Shown here piece after piece: positions 45,321 to 54,682 of a stretch of 64,000 nucleotides of DNA. The notes beneath the pieces were generated by a model that was given only the letters and a program-made list of their open reading frames with translations, was not told where the DNA came from and searched no databases. The DNA is taken from the NCBI RefSeq assembly GCF_007290395.2, contig NZ_CP041656.2, positions 6,262,001 through 6,326,000 on the forward strand, in the 5' to 3' direction. This DNA comes from Bradyrhizobium cosmicum. GTDB taxonomy: Bacteria > Pseudomonadota > Alphaproteobacteria > Rhizobiales > Xanthobacteraceae. A program made the translations under genes and the position numbers. How positions within the stretch are numbered: the first letter of the stretch is position 1; each line of letters begins with the position of its first letter.

Positions 45321-46049
45321 TTACTTCTTCTTGTCGCCGGCGGGAGCCTTGGCAGCCGCCGCCGGAGCCTTCGCGCCAGCCGCCGGAGCAGCAGCACCAG
45401 CCGCCGGAGCAGCACCAGCCGCCGGAGCCGCAGCAGCACCCGGAGCCGTGGCAGCAGCCGCAGCCTTCTGCTCTTCGGCGTAGCCGGAGGGCGGCACGAT
45501 GGTGACGAGGGTTGCGTCCTCGGCGGTCAGCGCCTTGACGCCGGCCGGCAGCTTGATGTCGGACAGATGCAGCGAGTGGCCGATTTCGAGCGTGCCGACA
45601 TCAACCTCGATGAACTGCGGGATGTTCTCGACACCGCACTCGAGCTCGATCGCGTGGGCGACGATGTTGACGGCGCCGCCGCGCTTCACGCCCGGAGAGG
45701 ATTCCGACTTCACGACGTGCAGGGGCACGCTGATGCGGATGGTGGCGCCTTCGCCGAGCCGCATGAAGTCGACGTGGATCGGGAAGTCCTTGACCGGGTC
45801 GAGGTGATAGTCGCGCGGAATCACGCGGTGCTTCTTGCCGTCGAGGTCGATGTCGACAAGCGTCGTCAGGAACCGGCCGGCGAGGATGCGCTGGCGCAGT
45901 TCACGGTCGTCGACCGAGATCGGAAGCGGGGGCTGTTTGTTGCCATAGATCACTCCGGGCACTTTCCCGGCGCGACGCTCAGCCCGGGCGGCCCCCTTGC
46001 CGCTCTTCGGACGTGCGGTCGCCTTCAATTCCTTGACGGTCGTCGCCAT
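45321..46049 (-). CDS. rplY: 50S ribosomal protein L25 (CTC/TL5 form), 242 aa
   Basis: 5S-rRNA-binding ribosomal protein. The start MATTVKELKATARPKSGKGA and AERRAGKVPGVIYGNKQPPLPISVD are the 5S-binding domain. The CTC C-terminal domain follows (PGVKRGGAVNIVAHAIELEC; SLHLSDIKLPAGVKALT). The final 45 residues are low complexity, nearly all Ala, Gly, Pro and Lys, an alphaproteobacterial extension. The ATG at 46047-46049 fits; an upstream start would add eight residues. First gene of the rplY-pth-ychF unit. Confidence 0.96.
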   Translation of the reverse strand: MATTVKELKATARPKSGKGAARAERRAGKVPGVIYGNKQPPLPISVDDRELRQRILAGRFLTTLVDIDLDGKKHRVIPRDYHLDPVKDFPIHVDFMRLGEGATIRISVPLHVVKSESSPGVKRGGAVNIVAHAIELECGVENIPQFIEVDVGTLEIGHSLHLSDIKLPAGVKALTAEDATLVTIVPPSGYAEEQKAAAAATAPGAAAAPAAGAAPAAGAAAPAAGAKAPAAAAKAPAGDKKK

Positions 46050-46394
46050 AACGTTAAGTCCTTGTTTTTGCAAAAGTTAATGGGCCGCAAGGCGGCCCAT
46101 CGCGTTCGCCGCAGCAAGCCTCCAGGGGTGCGGGGGCCGCGGACGTGGCGGGCTTTTACCCGGAAGACGCGGAAATGACAAGGAGATTGGGCCGCCGGGC
46201 GGGCTTTCCCACCCTCCCCTAGAGGGGGAGGGTCGATCGCGCGCAGCGCGAGCGGGGTGGGGTGGGGTGACAGTCTCTCCACGGAGGCGCTGCCCGAGTG
46301 GAGAGATCACCCCACCCCGCTACGCATTCAGCTTCGCTGCATGCGCAGCGACCCTCCCCCTCCAGGGGAGGGTAAGAAACGTCCTAGACCGCCC
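46050..46394. other. Intergenic region with rplY promoter and repeat
   Basis: 345 bp between rplY (minus) and ubiK (minus). The rplY-proximal part (46050-46200) holds its untranslated leader and promoter; 46209-46375 is a palindromic repeat. No other gene is visible. Confidence 0.6.
46209..46375. repeat. Long palindromic intergenic repeat (CCCTCCCC/GGGGAGGG class), copy 2
   Basis: The same architecture as 5792-5955: ACCCTCCCCTAGAGGGGGAG at the left end and CCCTCCCCCTCCAGGGGAGG at the right, with GTGACAGTCTCTCCACGG and GTGGAGAGATCACCCCACC inside. Confidence 0.88.
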
Positions 46395-46646
46395 CTACCC
46401 CCCGAGCTTCGCTTCCAGCGCTGCGATGCGCGCCTTCAGCGTCTCGTTCTCCTCGCGCGCCAGGCGGGCCATGTCCTTGACCGCCTCGAACTCCTCACGC
46501 TTGACCAGGTCCATGTCGCGCAGGAATTTTTCTGCCTGAGTGCGCAAGACCGTGTCGAACTCACGCTTGACGCCCTGGGCGGCACCAGCGGCGTCGTTCA
46601 TCAGGCGGCCGATCTCGTCGAAAAACCGGTTGTTGGTCTGGGTCAT
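46395..46646 (-). CDS. ubiK: UbiK accessory factor (BMFP), 83 aa
   Basis: A BMFP-type accessory factor required for aerobic ubiquinone biosynthesis in studied bacteria. It starts MTQTNNRFFDEIGRLMNDAAGAAQGVK, the amphipathic membrane-binding helix, followed by REEFEAVKDMARLAREENET, and a final coiled coil TLKARIAALEAKLGG. The ATG at 46644-46646 is used; the frame upstream runs into the divergent dienelactone hydrolase promoter. It stands alone beside a palindromic repeat. Confidence 0.88.
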   Translation of the reverse strand: MTQTNNRFFDEIGRLMNDAAGAAQGVKREFDTVLRTQAEKFLRDMDLVKREEFEAVKDMARLAREENETLKARIAALEAKLGG

Positions 46647-46801
46647 GTCGGCCTCCGATAAACTTTGCGCGAACTTGCAGGAGACAATGGCAATCCGAGC
46701 GGAACGGTTCAAGGGCCGATTGGCGGTATCCTTGTCATGCCCCGGTTTCCTTGCAATCGTATTCAACGTCCCTGAATAAGAAGAATCACAAGGCGCACGA
46801 G

Positions 46802-47533
46802 ATGATCGACCAGCAGATCGCGATCCCCACCAAGGACGGCCACACCGCAACCTTCATCAGCCATCCCGAACGGGGCGGACCGTTTCCGGTCATCCTGTTC
46901 TACATGGACGCGCCGGCGATCCGCGAGGAGCTTCGCGACATGGCGCGGCGGCTCGCGACGTCAGGCTATTACGTGATGCTACCGAACCTCTACTACCGCT
47001 CCGGCGTGATGGAGCTCGGCGCGCTGCCGGCCGATCCGAACGCGCCGGAGCGCAAGCGCATGTTCGCGCTGATGGGCTCGCTCACGATTCCGATGATCAT
47101 GGACGACACCAGGGCGCTGCTCACCTATGCCGAGGGCCAGGCGGCCGCGAACACGAAGATTGTCGGGACCGTCGGCTACTGCATGAGCGGCCGCTACGCC
47201 GTCAACGCCGCCACGCATTTCCCCGATCGCGTCAAGGCCGCCGCCTCGATCTACGGCACGCAGCTCGCGACCGACCAGGACGACAGCCCGCATCTCGCCG
47301 GAGGCAAGACCAGGGCAGAACTCTATTTCGCCTGCGCCGAAACCGACATCTACGCACCCACGGAGATCATCGAGAAGGTCAAGCAGGGCATGAGCGGTGC
47401 CAAGGCCGAGGTCGAGATCTATCCCGGCACGCATCACGGCTTCGCCTTTCCCAAGCGCCCGGTCTACGACCGCGACGCCGCCGAGCGACATTGGGAGCGC
47501 CTGCTGGCGCTCTATCGCCGCAATCTCGTGTGA
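46802..47533 (+). CDS. Dienelactone hydrolase family protein, 243 aa
   Basis: An alpha/beta-hydrolase of the dienelactone hydrolase type. It starts MIDQQIAIPTKDGHTATFIS; the oxyanion strand FPVILFYMDAPAIREELRDMARRLATSGYYVMLPN is typical. The nucleophile elbow is GYCMSGRYAV, where Cys replaces Ser as in DLH, and the acid/His are in CAETDIYAP and GTHHGFAFP. The upstream TTG is not used. Natural substrate uncertain; carboxymethylenebutenolidase-like. Confidence 0.9.
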   Translation: MIDQQIAIPTKDGHTATFISHPERGGPFPVILFYMDAPAIREELRDMARRLATSGYYVMLPNLYYRSGVMELGALPADPNAPERKRMFALMGSLTIPMIMDDTRALLTYAEGQAAANTKIVGTVGYCMSGRYAVNAATHFPDRVKAAASIYGTQLATDQDDSPHLAGGKTRAELYFACAETDIYAPTEIIEKVKQGMSGAKAEVEIYPGTHHGFAFPKRPVYDRDAAERHWERLLALYRRNLV

Positions 47534-47566
47534 GCTGTATGGACCATACGCATCCGCGAACTCGGT

Positions 47567-47690
47567 CCACCTCTCCCGCTTGCGGGAGAGGTCGCGCTGA
47601 AGGCGCGGGTGAGGGCTTTCTCCTCTTGGGGGTTCTCGCCTGGGGAAGCACCCTCTCCCCACCCCTCCCCCGCAGGCGGGGGAGGGAGCG
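47567..47690. repeat. Palindromic repeat, CCTCTCCCGCTTGCGGG class
   Basis: Left unit ACCTCTCCCGCTTGCGGGAG and right unit CTCCCCCGCAGGCGGGGGAG flank a middle with GGGTGAGGGC and GCACCCTCTCCCC. It lies between the hydrolase and lgt. Confidence 0.85.
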
Positions 47691-47736
47691 CACTTCCGGC
47701 GTGGCCGCGAACGACACTCACCACTAAGAAGGCCTG

Positions 47737-48582
47737 ATGCTTTTCCTGCTCATCGACTTTCCCGCCTTCAAGCCGATCGCGATCGAGATCGGTCCGTTCG
47801 CGATCCGCTGGTATGCGCTGGCCTATATCAGCGGCATCGTGTTCGGATGGCTCTATGCGCGGTCGCTGCTGAAAAAAGAACGGCTGTGGGGCGGCCCCGC
47901 GCCGATGTCGCTGGTGCAGATCGACGATTTCATCCTCTGGGTGACGCTCGGCATCATCCTGGGCGGTCGCACCGGCTACGTGCTGTTCTACAACCTGCCC
48001 TTCTTCATCGATCATCCCGCCGCGATCTTCAAATTGTGGGAGGGCGGCATGTCCTTCCATGGCGGTTTCCTCGGCTGCGTCGTCGCGGTGATGTGGTTCG
48101 CCTACCGGAGCGGCATCTCGATCCTGTCGCTCGGCGATATCACCACCGCGGTTGCTCCGGTCGGCCTCCTGCTCGGGCGCATCGCCAATTTCATCAATGG
48201 CGAATTGTGGGGCCGCGCCACCGACCCCAGCCTGCCCTGGGCGATGATCTTCCCCAACGACCCCACACAGCTCCCGCGCCATCCGAGCCAGCTCTACGAG
48301 GCCGGCATGGAAGGCATCCTGCTGTTCACGGTGCTCGCGATCATGATCCGCCTCGGCGCCCTGAAGCGACCCGGCATGATCCTCGGCGCCTTCATCCTGA
48401 TCTATGGCCTGTCCCGGATCGCCGGCGAGCATTTTCGCGAGCCGGACGCCCAGCTCGGCTTCCTCTGGGGCGGATTAACCATGGGCATGCTGTTGTCGAT
48501 CCCGATGCTTATTGTCGGCCTCATGCTTATTGTATTGGCTGTGAGGCGCGGTGCGCCGAAGCCCGCAGAGGCCATTCGTTAA
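47737..48582 (+). CDS. lgt: Prolipoprotein diacylglyceryl transferase Lgt, 281 aa
   Basis: Transfers diacylglycerol to the lipobox cysteine of prelipoproteins at the inner membrane. Seven helices; [19 protein letters not shown], then [15 protein letters not shown], the HGGFLGC motif ([11 protein letters not shown]) and the Lgt signature [17 protein letters not shown]. The fourth loop [13 protein letters not shown] is present. Length is normal. A lipoprotein gene lies 2 kb downstream. It starts a plus-strand run with a methyltransferase and pgeF. Confidence 0.97.
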   Translation: MLFLLIDFPAFKPIAIEIGPFAIRWYALAYISGIVFGWLYARSLLKKERLWGGPAPMSLVQIDDFILWVTLGIILGGRTGYVLFYNLPFFIDHPAAIFKLWEGGMSFHGGFLGCVVAVMWFAYRSGISILSLGDITTAVAPVGLLLGRIANFINGELWGRATDPSLPWAMIFPNDPTQLPRHPSQLYEAGMEGILLFTVLAIMIRLGALKRPGMILGAFILIYGLSRIAGEHFREPDAQLGFLWGGLTMGMLLSIPMLIVGLMLIVLAVRRGAPKPAEAIR

Positions 48583-48603
48583 TTTCTTTCGAGAAGACAG
48601 ACC

Positions 48604-49722
48604 GTGACCGAACAGCCGCTACTCAACGAGATCAAGGCGCTGATCAAATCCTCAGGCCCCATGCCGGTCTGGCGGTACATGGAGCTGTGCCTGATGCACC
48701 CGCGCCATGGCTATTACATCTCGCGCGATCCGCTCGGGCGCGAGGGCGACTTCACCACCTCGCCGGAGGTCAGCCAGATGTTCGGCGAGCTCCTGGGGTT
48801 GTGGACCGCCTCGGTCTGGAAGCAGATGGGCTCGCCGCAATTCCTGCGGCTGATCGAGCTCGGCCCCGGACGTGGCACCATGATGGCGGATGCGCTGCGC
48901 GCGCTCCGCGTGCTGCCGCCGCTCTATCAGGCGCTTCACATCCACATGGTCGAGGTCAATCCCGTCCTGCGCGAGCGGCAGAATGCGACGCTGTCGGGTG
49001 TGCGCAACATCGCCTGGCACGACAGCATCGATGACGTGCCGGAAGGACCGAGCATCATCCTCGCCAATGAATATTTCGACGTGCTGCCGATTCACCAGAT
49101 GGTGAAGCGCGAACACGGCTGGCACGAGCGCGTGATCGAGGTCGACTCCAACGGCAAGCTTCAATTCGGCGCGGCGGCCGAGCCGACGCCGCGTTTCGAC
49201 GTGCTGCTGCCGCCTTTGGTGCGGGCCGCGCCCGTCGGCGCCGTGTTCGAATGGCGGCCCGACAGCGAGATCATGAAGCTCGCCACGCGCGTGCGCGACC
49301 AGGACGGCGCGGCGCTGATCATCGACTACGGACATCTGCGCAGCGATGCCGGCGACACCTTCCAGGCCATCGCCCGCCACACCTTCACCGATCCCCTGAA
49401 GGCGCCGGGCCAGGCCGACGTCACCGCCCATGTCGACTTCCAGGCGCTGGCGCGCGCCGCCGAAGACGTCGGCGCCCGCGTGCACGGCCCGGTGACGCAG
49501 GGCGATTTCCTCAAGCGCGTCGGCATCGAGACGCGCGCAAACGCTCTGATGCAGAAGGCCTCGCCTGAAATCGCCACCGATATCTCGATCGCGCTCAAGC
49601 GCCTGACCGACACCGGGCGTAGCGGCATGGGCTCGATGTTCAAGGTGCTCGGCATCTCCGAGCCGCGGCTGACAGGCCTTGCGGGCCTCAGCGATCTCGA
49701 ACATGCCGGAGACGCTTCATGA
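48604..49722 (+). CDS. SAM-dependent methyltransferase, MidA/NDUFAF7 family, 372 aa
   Basis: Class I methyltransferase-like protein. The N-terminus contains PMPVWRYMELCLMHPRHGYY and GDFTTSPEVSQMFGELLGLW, family signatures. The SAM site is LIELGPGRGTMMADAL; LANEYFDVLPIHQMV and ALIIDYGHLRSDAGDTFQA follow. In mitochondria its homologue methylates a complex I arginine; whether the bacterial enzyme does so is not settled. The start is GTG at 48604, 21 bases after lgt, and its stop overlaps the pgeF start (ATGA). Confidence 0.9.
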   Translation: MTEQPLLNEIKALIKSSGPMPVWRYMELCLMHPRHGYYISRDPLGREGDFTTSPEVSQMFGELLGLWTASVWKQMGSPQFLRLIELGPGRGTMMADALRALRVLPPLYQALHIHMVEVNPVLRERQNATLSGVRNIAWHDSIDDVPEGPSIILANEYFDVLPIHQMVKREHGWHERVIEVDSNGKLQFGAAAEPTPRFDVLLPPLVRAAPVGAVFEWRPDSEIMKLATRVRDQDGAALIIDYGHLRSDAGDTFQAIARHTFTDPLKAPGQADVTAHVDFQALARAAEDVGARVHGPVTQGDFLKRVGIETRANALMQKASPEIATDISIALKRLTDTGRSGMGSMFKVLGISEPRLTGLAGLSDLEHAGDAS

Positions 49723-50486
49723 CCCTTGCTTCGTCGCTGCTGTCGGCCGTGCCCGGGCTGCGGCATTCCTTCTTCACGCGCGAGGGCGGCGTCTCCGGCG
49801 GCATCTACTCCGCGCTGAACGGCGGGCTCGGCTCCAACGACGATCAGACCCTCGTCGCGGAGAACCGCCGCCGCATGGCCGAGCATGTCGGCGTCGCGCC
49901 GGAGCGCTTCCTCAGCCTGCACCAGATCCATTCGCCCGACGTGCTCGTCGCGAATGCGCCATGGCCAAGCGGGCCGCGGCCGAAGGGCGATGCGCTGGTG
50001 ACGAAGACGCCGGGGATCGCGCTCGGCGTCTCCACCGCCGATTGCGGGCCGGTGCTGTTCGTCGATCCCAACGCCCGCGTGATCGGCGGCGCACATGCCG
50101 GCTGGAAGGGCGCGCTAACCGGTGTGCTGGAATCGACGATCCTGGCGATGGAGAAGCTCGGCGCCGCGCGCAGCGGCATCATCGCTGCGATCGGGCCCTT
50201 GATCCGGCAGGACAGCTACGAGGTCGGCAACGAATTCGTAGCGCGCTTCATCGAGGCTGATGCGGACAACGCCGTGTTCTTCATCCCGTCGGTTCGCGAG
50301 GGCCACGCGATGTTCGATCTCGCCGGGTTCATCCGCAAGCGGCTGGAGGTGGCCGGCATCTTGATGATCGACGATCTTGGCCTGGACACCTACGCCGACG
50401 AGCGCTTCTTCAGCTATCGCCGCTCGGTGCATCGCAAGGAGCCGGATTACGGCCGCCACGTCCACGCGATCGCGCTGGAAGGGTGA
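49719..50486 (+). CDS. pgeF: Peptidoglycan editing factor PgeF (multicopper polyphenol oxidase-like), 255 aa
   Basis: An editing enzyme that removes misincorporated amino acids from UDP-MurNAc. It starts LASSLLSAVPGLRHSFFTRE. Metal-binding motifs are HQIHSPDVLV (His), GVSTADCGPVLF (Cys) and IGGAHAGWKGALTGVL (His). The C-terminus has RYEVGNE-like features in QDSYEVGNEFVARFIEA. It is translationally coupled to the methyltransferase by a 4-base overlap. Confidence 0.93.
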   Translation: MTLASSLLSAVPGLRHSFFTREGGVSGGIYSALNGGLGSNDDQTLVAENRRRMAEHVGVAPERFLSLHQIHSPDVLVANAPWPSGPRPKGDALVTKTPGIALGVSTADCGPVLFVDPNARVIGGAHAGWKGALTGVLESTILAMEKLGAARSGIIAAIGPLIRQDSYEVGNEFVARFIEADADNAVFFIPSVREGHAMFDLAGFIRKRLEVAGILMIDDLGLDTYADERFFSYRRSVHRKEPDYGRHVHAIALEG

Positions 50487-50504
50487 ACACAAGAGCAACC
50501 TCGT

Positions 50505-50550
50505 GTCATTCCGGGGCGATGCACACAAATCGCGCCCGTAATGCCCCGGA
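50505..50550. repeat. Palindromic repeat, GTCATTCCGGGGCG class, copy 5 (diverged)
   Basis: GTCATTCCGGGGCGATG and CGCGCCCGTAATGCCCCGGA are the arms. The right arm has changes, so pairing is partial. Confidence 0.7.
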
Positions 50551-50608
50551 TCTGTGTCGCCCCCGCCCTAGACGTTAATGCGTTTTAACGATATCGCTGC
50601 CCTCCATA

Positions 50609-51217
50609 ATGAGGGACGCGTCATCCATCTTGCGCCGCGCGGGTTCGCGCGTGCTGGCGGTCATGCTGCTGGCGGCAGCAACCGCACTGGCCGGCTGTGC
50701 CGGCGGTGGCGGTGCCGCCAATTCCTATGCAATGGCGCCGAGCGCCGGCTCCGGAGCGACGGTCGCCTTCGAATCGATCGACGGGCCGCCGCCGCAAGTG
50801 TTCGACCGCATGGTCGGTGTGCTCGACAGCGAATCCAAGCTGCGCAGCCTGTCCGTCGTCTCTCGCGAGGGGACGGCTGCCTATCGTGTGCGCAGCTACC
50901 TCTCCGCGCAGGTGGTGCGCGGCAAGACCGTGATCGCCTGGGTCTGGGACGTCTACGATGCCAACCAGCAGCGGGCACTGCGGGTCTCGGGCGAGGAACC
51001 GACCTCCGCCAAGGGTGGGCGCGATCCCTGGTCGGCCGCCGACGACCTCGTGCTGCGGAAGATCGCCCAGGCCGGATTCAGTGGACTTTCCAACATGATC
51101 ACCGGGACGCCGGATACCCCGAGCGCTGTTCCCGGCCTGCGCGGACCAGCGGTGGCAAGCGTGACCCCGGACGGGCCGGGCCTGCCGGCCTCCGCGCTCG
51201 GCTACGCCGAACGATAA
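50609..51217 (+). CDS. Predicted lipoprotein, 202 aa
   Basis: Function unknown. The signal peptide ends in a lipobox (TALAGCA, Cys about residue 30), so it is an Lgt substrate anchored in the membrane. The body has alternating strands ([60 protein letters not shown]), followed by a Pro-rich C-terminal tail. The ATG at 50609 is used. The gene lies 194 bases before prs. Confidence 0.8.
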   Translation: MRDASSILRRAGSRVLAVMLLAAATALAGCAGGGGAANSYAMAPSAGSGATVAFESIDGPPPQVFDRMVGVLDSESKLRSLSVVSREGTAAYRVRSYLSAQVVRGKTVIAWVWDVYDANQQRALRVSGEEPTSAKGGRDPWSAADDLVLRKIAQAGFSGLSNMITGTPDTPSAVPGLRGPAVASVTPDGPGLPASALGYAER

Positions 51218-51411
51218 CCGCCGCTAAACCACAGGCCCAACTATCGGCCAAACCGTTGGCCCGACTCAGGATTTCAGAGGGAAAACGTAGCATCCCGGGT
51301 TGCCATCGGAGCCCCCGGCCTGATATTTGCTCGCCCGTCGGTAACCGTGCTTCCAGTGGGTATTCTAGGATGTTGAACGTCGTATCCAGCAAAGCGCGGG
51401 AGGAAGCGTCC

Positions 51412-52365
51412 ATGTCGGGCAAGAACGGCTCCATCAAGCTCGTCGCCGGCAACTCCAATCCAGCCCTCGCGCAGGCCATCGCGCAGGGCCTAGACCTGCC
51501 GCTGACCAAGGCGGTGGTCCGGCGCTTCGCCGACATGGAGATCTTCGTCGAGATCCAGGAGAACGTCCGCGGCTCGGATGCCTTCATCATCCAGTCGACC
51601 TCGTTCCCGGCGAACGACCATCTGATGGAATTGCTGATCATCACCGATGCGCTGCGCCGCTCCTCGGCGCGCCGGATTACCGCCGTGCTGCCCTATTTCG
51701 GCTACGCCCGGCAGGACCGCAAATCTGGTTCGCGCACGCCGATCTCGGCCAAGCTGGTCGCCAACCTGATCACGCAGGCCGGCGTCGACCGCGTCATGAC
51801 GCTCGACCTGCACGCCGGCCAGATTCAGGGCTTCTTCGACATCCCGACCGACAACCTCTACGCCGCGCCGCTGATGGTGCGCGACATCAAGGACAAGTTC
51901 GACCTCTCCAAGACGATGGTGATCTCGCCCGACGTCGGCGGCGTGGCCCGTGCACGCGGCCTCGCCAAGCGTATCAACACCCCGCTCGCGATCGTCGACA
52001 AGCGCCGCGAGCGCGCCGGCGAATCCGAGGTCATGAACGTGATCGGCGACGTCGCCGGCTACACCTGCATCCTGATCGACGACATCGTCGACTCCGGCGG
52101 CACGCTGGTGAACGCGGCCGATGCGCTGATCGCCAAGGGTGCCAAGGACGTTTACGCCTACATCACTCACGGCGTGCTCTCCGGCGGCGCGGCCGCCCGT
52201 ATCACCAACTCCAGGCTGAAGGAGCTCGTGATCACCGACTCGATCCTGCCGACGGACGCGGTGAGCAAGGCGCCGAACATCCGCACGCTGCCGATCGCCA
52301 GCCTGATCTCGGACGCCATCGCCCGCACCGCTGCGGAAGAGTCGGTGTCGAGCCTGTTCGACTGA
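51412..52365 (+). CDS. prs: Ribose-phosphate pyrophosphokinase, 317 aa
   Basis: Makes PRPP from ribose-5-phosphate and ATP. It begins [20 protein letters not shown], followed by [49 protein letters not shown] (ATP flexible loop), the [18 protein letters not shown] motif and the PRPP motif [17 protein letters not shown]. Length is typical. The ATG at 51412 is preferred over one 14 codons upstream because GGAGG is nine bases before it. Confidence 0.97.
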   Translation: MSGKNGSIKLVAGNSNPALAQAIAQGLDLPLTKAVVRRFADMEIFVEIQENVRGSDAFIIQSTSFPANDHLMELLIITDALRRSSARRITAVLPYFGYARQDRKSGSRTPISAKLVANLITQAGVDRVMTLDLHAGQIQGFFDIPTDNLYAAPLMVRDIKDKFDLSKTMVISPDVGGVARARGLAKRINTPLAIVDKRRERAGESEVMNVIGDVAGYTCILIDDIVDSGGTLVNAADALIAKGAKDVYAYITHGVLSGGAAARITNSRLKELVITDSILPTDAVSKAPNIRTLPIASLISDAIARTAAEESVSSLFD

Positions 52366-52376
52366 TTTTCTTGTTC

Positions 52377-52520
52377 GCCTCTCCCCGCTTGCGGGGAGAG
52401 GCCGGAATGCGCGCAAAGCGCGGATTCCGGGTGAGGGGGACTCTTCATGAGTCCAACTCTCACTTCTCTCGCGGAGACTCCCCCTCACCCCACCCTCTCC
52501 CCGCAAGCGGGGCGAGGGAG
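52377..52520. repeat. Palindromic repeat, CCTCTCCCCGCTTGCGGG class
   Basis: The left arm is CCTCTCCCCGCTTGCGGGGA and the right arm is CCTCTCCCCGCAAGCGGGGC, with GGTGAGGGGGACTC and GAGACTCCCCCTCACC in the middle. It follows the prs stop directly. Confidence 0.9.
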
Positions 52521-52622
52521 CGAGAACTCCTTGCGTCCCTTACGCAGCCCCCACGGGTTGTTGCCTGCCGCCGCCCGTGACATCATCCGGATGCCGAGTC
52601 ATCTCTGCCCTCTGGATGCCTG

Positions 52623-53651
52623 ATGCCGAGCCGGAAATTTGCCTGGGAGAAACTGCCGGATGACGAGTTGCTCAAGCAACGCCTCTCCAGCCTGAGGGTC
52701 ACGGTCGAAGGCACCTGGCTGGAGGATTGCGTCAGTACGCTCCACGAGGAGCTGGAAGAGCGCGGCATCCGGCTGCGACCGCACACCTGGATGTCGAGCG
52801 AATGGTTCAGTCCGGGCGGCGTGCCCGGCATCGCCATTCCGTTCTATCTCGCTCATCCCCGCCTGATGAAGCTGGAGAAGAAGATGATGTTCGACGTCGA
52901 GGGGGGAACCTGGCGCGAGTGCATGGCCATCCTCCGTCACGAAGCGGGCCACGCCATCCAGCACGGCTACCAGCTGCAGCGCCGGCGGCGCTGGCAGCAG
53001 CTGTTCGGCCCGTCATCGAAACACTATCCGCGCTACTACCGGCCCAATCCGGCGAGCCGGCGCTACGTCCAGCATCTCAGGCTATGGTATGCGCAGAGCC
53101 ATCCGGATGAAGATTTCGCCGAGACCTTTGCGGTGTGGCTGCGGCCGCGCTCGAACTGGCGGACGCGATATGAGGGTTGGCCGGCACTGAAGAAGCTCGA
53201 ATATGTCGACGAGCTGATGAGCGAGATCGCGGGAAAGCGACCGCTGATCACGACGCGAGAGCGTGTCGACCCGCTGGGTCGGCTCAGCCAGACGCTCGAA
53301 GAGCACTACAAGAAGAAGCAGGCGTTCTACGCCTTCACGCCTCCGAAGACCTACGACCGCGATCTCTCCCGGCTGTTTTCAGCCGATCCACGGCATCACC
53401 GGTCGAAGCCGGCTTCTGCCCTGATCAGGCGGCACCGCGCCCACATCAGGCAATTGGTGGCGCGATGGACGGGCGAGAATCAGTTGACGCTCGATGCCGT
53501 GCTCGACGAGATGATCTCCCGCTGCCGCGAGCTCGACCTGCGCGCAGTCGGTCCCGAACAGAAGCTCGTTCTCGATTTCACCGTCCTCGTGACCGCCAAG
53601 ACGATGCACACGATGTTCGGCCCGTCTCGGCGCAAATGGATCGCGCTATGA
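52623..53651 (+). CDS. Putative zinc-binding metallopeptidase, 342 aa
   Basis: Zincin-like protein. HEAGH (106-110) in ILRHEAGHAIQHGY is the HExxH zinc motif, and HPDEDFAETFAVWLRP (160-175) supplies a probable third ligand, Glu163 or Glu167. Unlike related proteins with an N-terminal zinc ribbon, this one starts MPSRKFAWEKLPDDELLKQR without CxxC pairs. Basic, Arg-rich middle and C-terminal regions. Its stop overlaps the start of an ATP-grasp ligase (ATGA), making a coupled two-gene unit. I infer that it cleaves or trims a peptide made by that ligase; the substrate is unknown. Confidence 0.8.
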   Translation: MPSRKFAWEKLPDDELLKQRLSSLRVTVEGTWLEDCVSTLHEELEERGIRLRPHTWMSSEWFSPGGVPGIAIPFYLAHPRLMKLEKKMMFDVEGGTWRECMAILRHEAGHAIQHGYQLQRRRRWQQLFGPSSKHYPRYYRPNPASRRYVQHLRLWYAQSHPDEDFAETFAVWLRPRSNWRTRYEGWPALKKLEYVDELMSEIAGKRPLITTRERVDPLGRLSQTLEEHYKKKQAFYAFTPPKTYDRDLSRLFSADPRHHRSKPASALIRRHRAHIRQLVARWTGENQLTLDAVLDEMISRCRELDLRAVGPEQKLVLDFTVLVTAKTMHTMFGPSRRKWIAL

Positions 53652-54682
53652 GACGACTGCGTATTCTCGTGCTGATGCATCCGGACTTCATACCTCCGGA
53701 CTCCTCCGAGGGTTATACCCCTCAGGAAATCAACAACTGGAAGACGGAATACGACGTCGTCAGCACCCTGCGCGCGGCCGGCCATGAGGTCCGGGTCCTC
53801 GGTGCCCAGGAGGAAATCAGACCGGTCCGCGAAGCGATCGAGCAGTTCAAGCCGCACGTGGCCTTCACGCTGCTGGAAGAATTCCACAACAACGTCGCCT
53901 ACGACCAGCACATCGCCAGCTATCTCGAGCTGATGAAGGTCCCCTATACCGGCTGCAATCCGCGCGGCCTGATTCTGGCGCGCGGCAAGGATCTGTCCAA
54001 GACGCTGGTGCACCATCGCCGCATCGCGGTGCCCGCCTTCGCCGTCTTCCCGATGCGACGCAAGGTCAAGCGGCCGAAGCATCTTGCGCTGCCGCTGATC
54101 GTCAAGGCCCTCAACATGGATGGGTCTGCCGGCATTTCTCAGGCCTCCATCGTCGATACCGACGAAAAGCTCGCGGAGCGCGTCGCCTTCATCCACGATC
54201 GGAGCGAAACCGCCGCCATCGCAGAGCAATTCATCGAGGGACGCGAGCTTTATGTCGGCGTGCTCGGCAACAATCGCCTGCGCGTTCTGCCGGTGTGGGA
54301 GTTGAAGTTCGGCAGCATGGGCGGGCGCAGGTCACGCCACATCGCCACGGAGAAAGCCAAGCACGACACCGACTATCAGGAGAAGCTCGGCATCGTCGAC
54401 GGGCCGGCAAAAGATCTCCCGCCCGAAGTGACCGCCCGCATCCAGCGGGCCGCGAAACGCATCTACCGGGCGCTTGGCCTCGACGGCTACGCGCGGATCG
54501 ATTTTCGTCTTGCCGCCGACGGCACGCCGTATTTCATCGAAGCCAATCCCAACCCCGAGATTGCCAAGAGCCAGGAGTTCGCCACGGCGGCTCTCCATGC
54601 CGGGCTCAAATATCCGGCTCTCCTGCAGCGCATCCTGATGCTTGGAATCAGCCGGGCGAAGGCAGGGGTGTCGCTAGGCTGA
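53648..54682 (+). CDS. ATP-grasp ligase, D-Ala-D-Ala-ligase-like, 344 aa
   Basis: Joins a carboxylate to an amine with ATP. It begins RRLRILVLMHPDFIPPDSSE and has NNVAYDQHIASYLELMKVPYTGCNPRGLILARGKDLSKTL, the region equivalent to Ddl loops. The central ATP-grasp fold gives LPLIVKALNMDGSAGISQAS, AEQFIEGRELYVGVLG, and the Mg-binding FIEANPNPEIAKSQEF (Glu298, Asn300). No D-Ala-D-Ala carrier or mur genes are nearby, so it is not the housekeeping ligase. Coupled to the metallopeptidase upstream; its 3' end overlaps coxG by nine bases in opposite orientation. Confidence 0.82.
   Translation: MRRLRILVLMHPDFIPPDSSEGYTPQEINNWKTEYDVVSTLRAAGHEVRVLGAQEEIRPVREAIEQFKPHVAFTLLEEFHNNVAYDQHIASYLELMKVPYTGCNPRGLILARGKDLSKTLVHHRRIAVPAFAVFPMRRKVKRPKHLALPLIVKALNMDGSAGISQASIVDTDEKLAERVAFIHDRSETAAIAEQFIEGRELYVGVLGNNRLRVLPVWELKFGSMGGRRSRHIATEKAKHDTDYQEKLGIVDGPAKDLPPEVTARIQRAAKRIYRALGLDGYARIDFRLAADGTPYFIEANPNPEIAKSQEFATAALHAGLKYPALLQRILMLGISRAKAGVSLG

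Noticed and set aside
53648..54682. Housekeeping D-alanine-D-alanine ligase
   Set aside because: No mur or fts neighbours, coupling to a metallopeptidase, and divergence from the standard Ddl loops. A different substrate is more likely.
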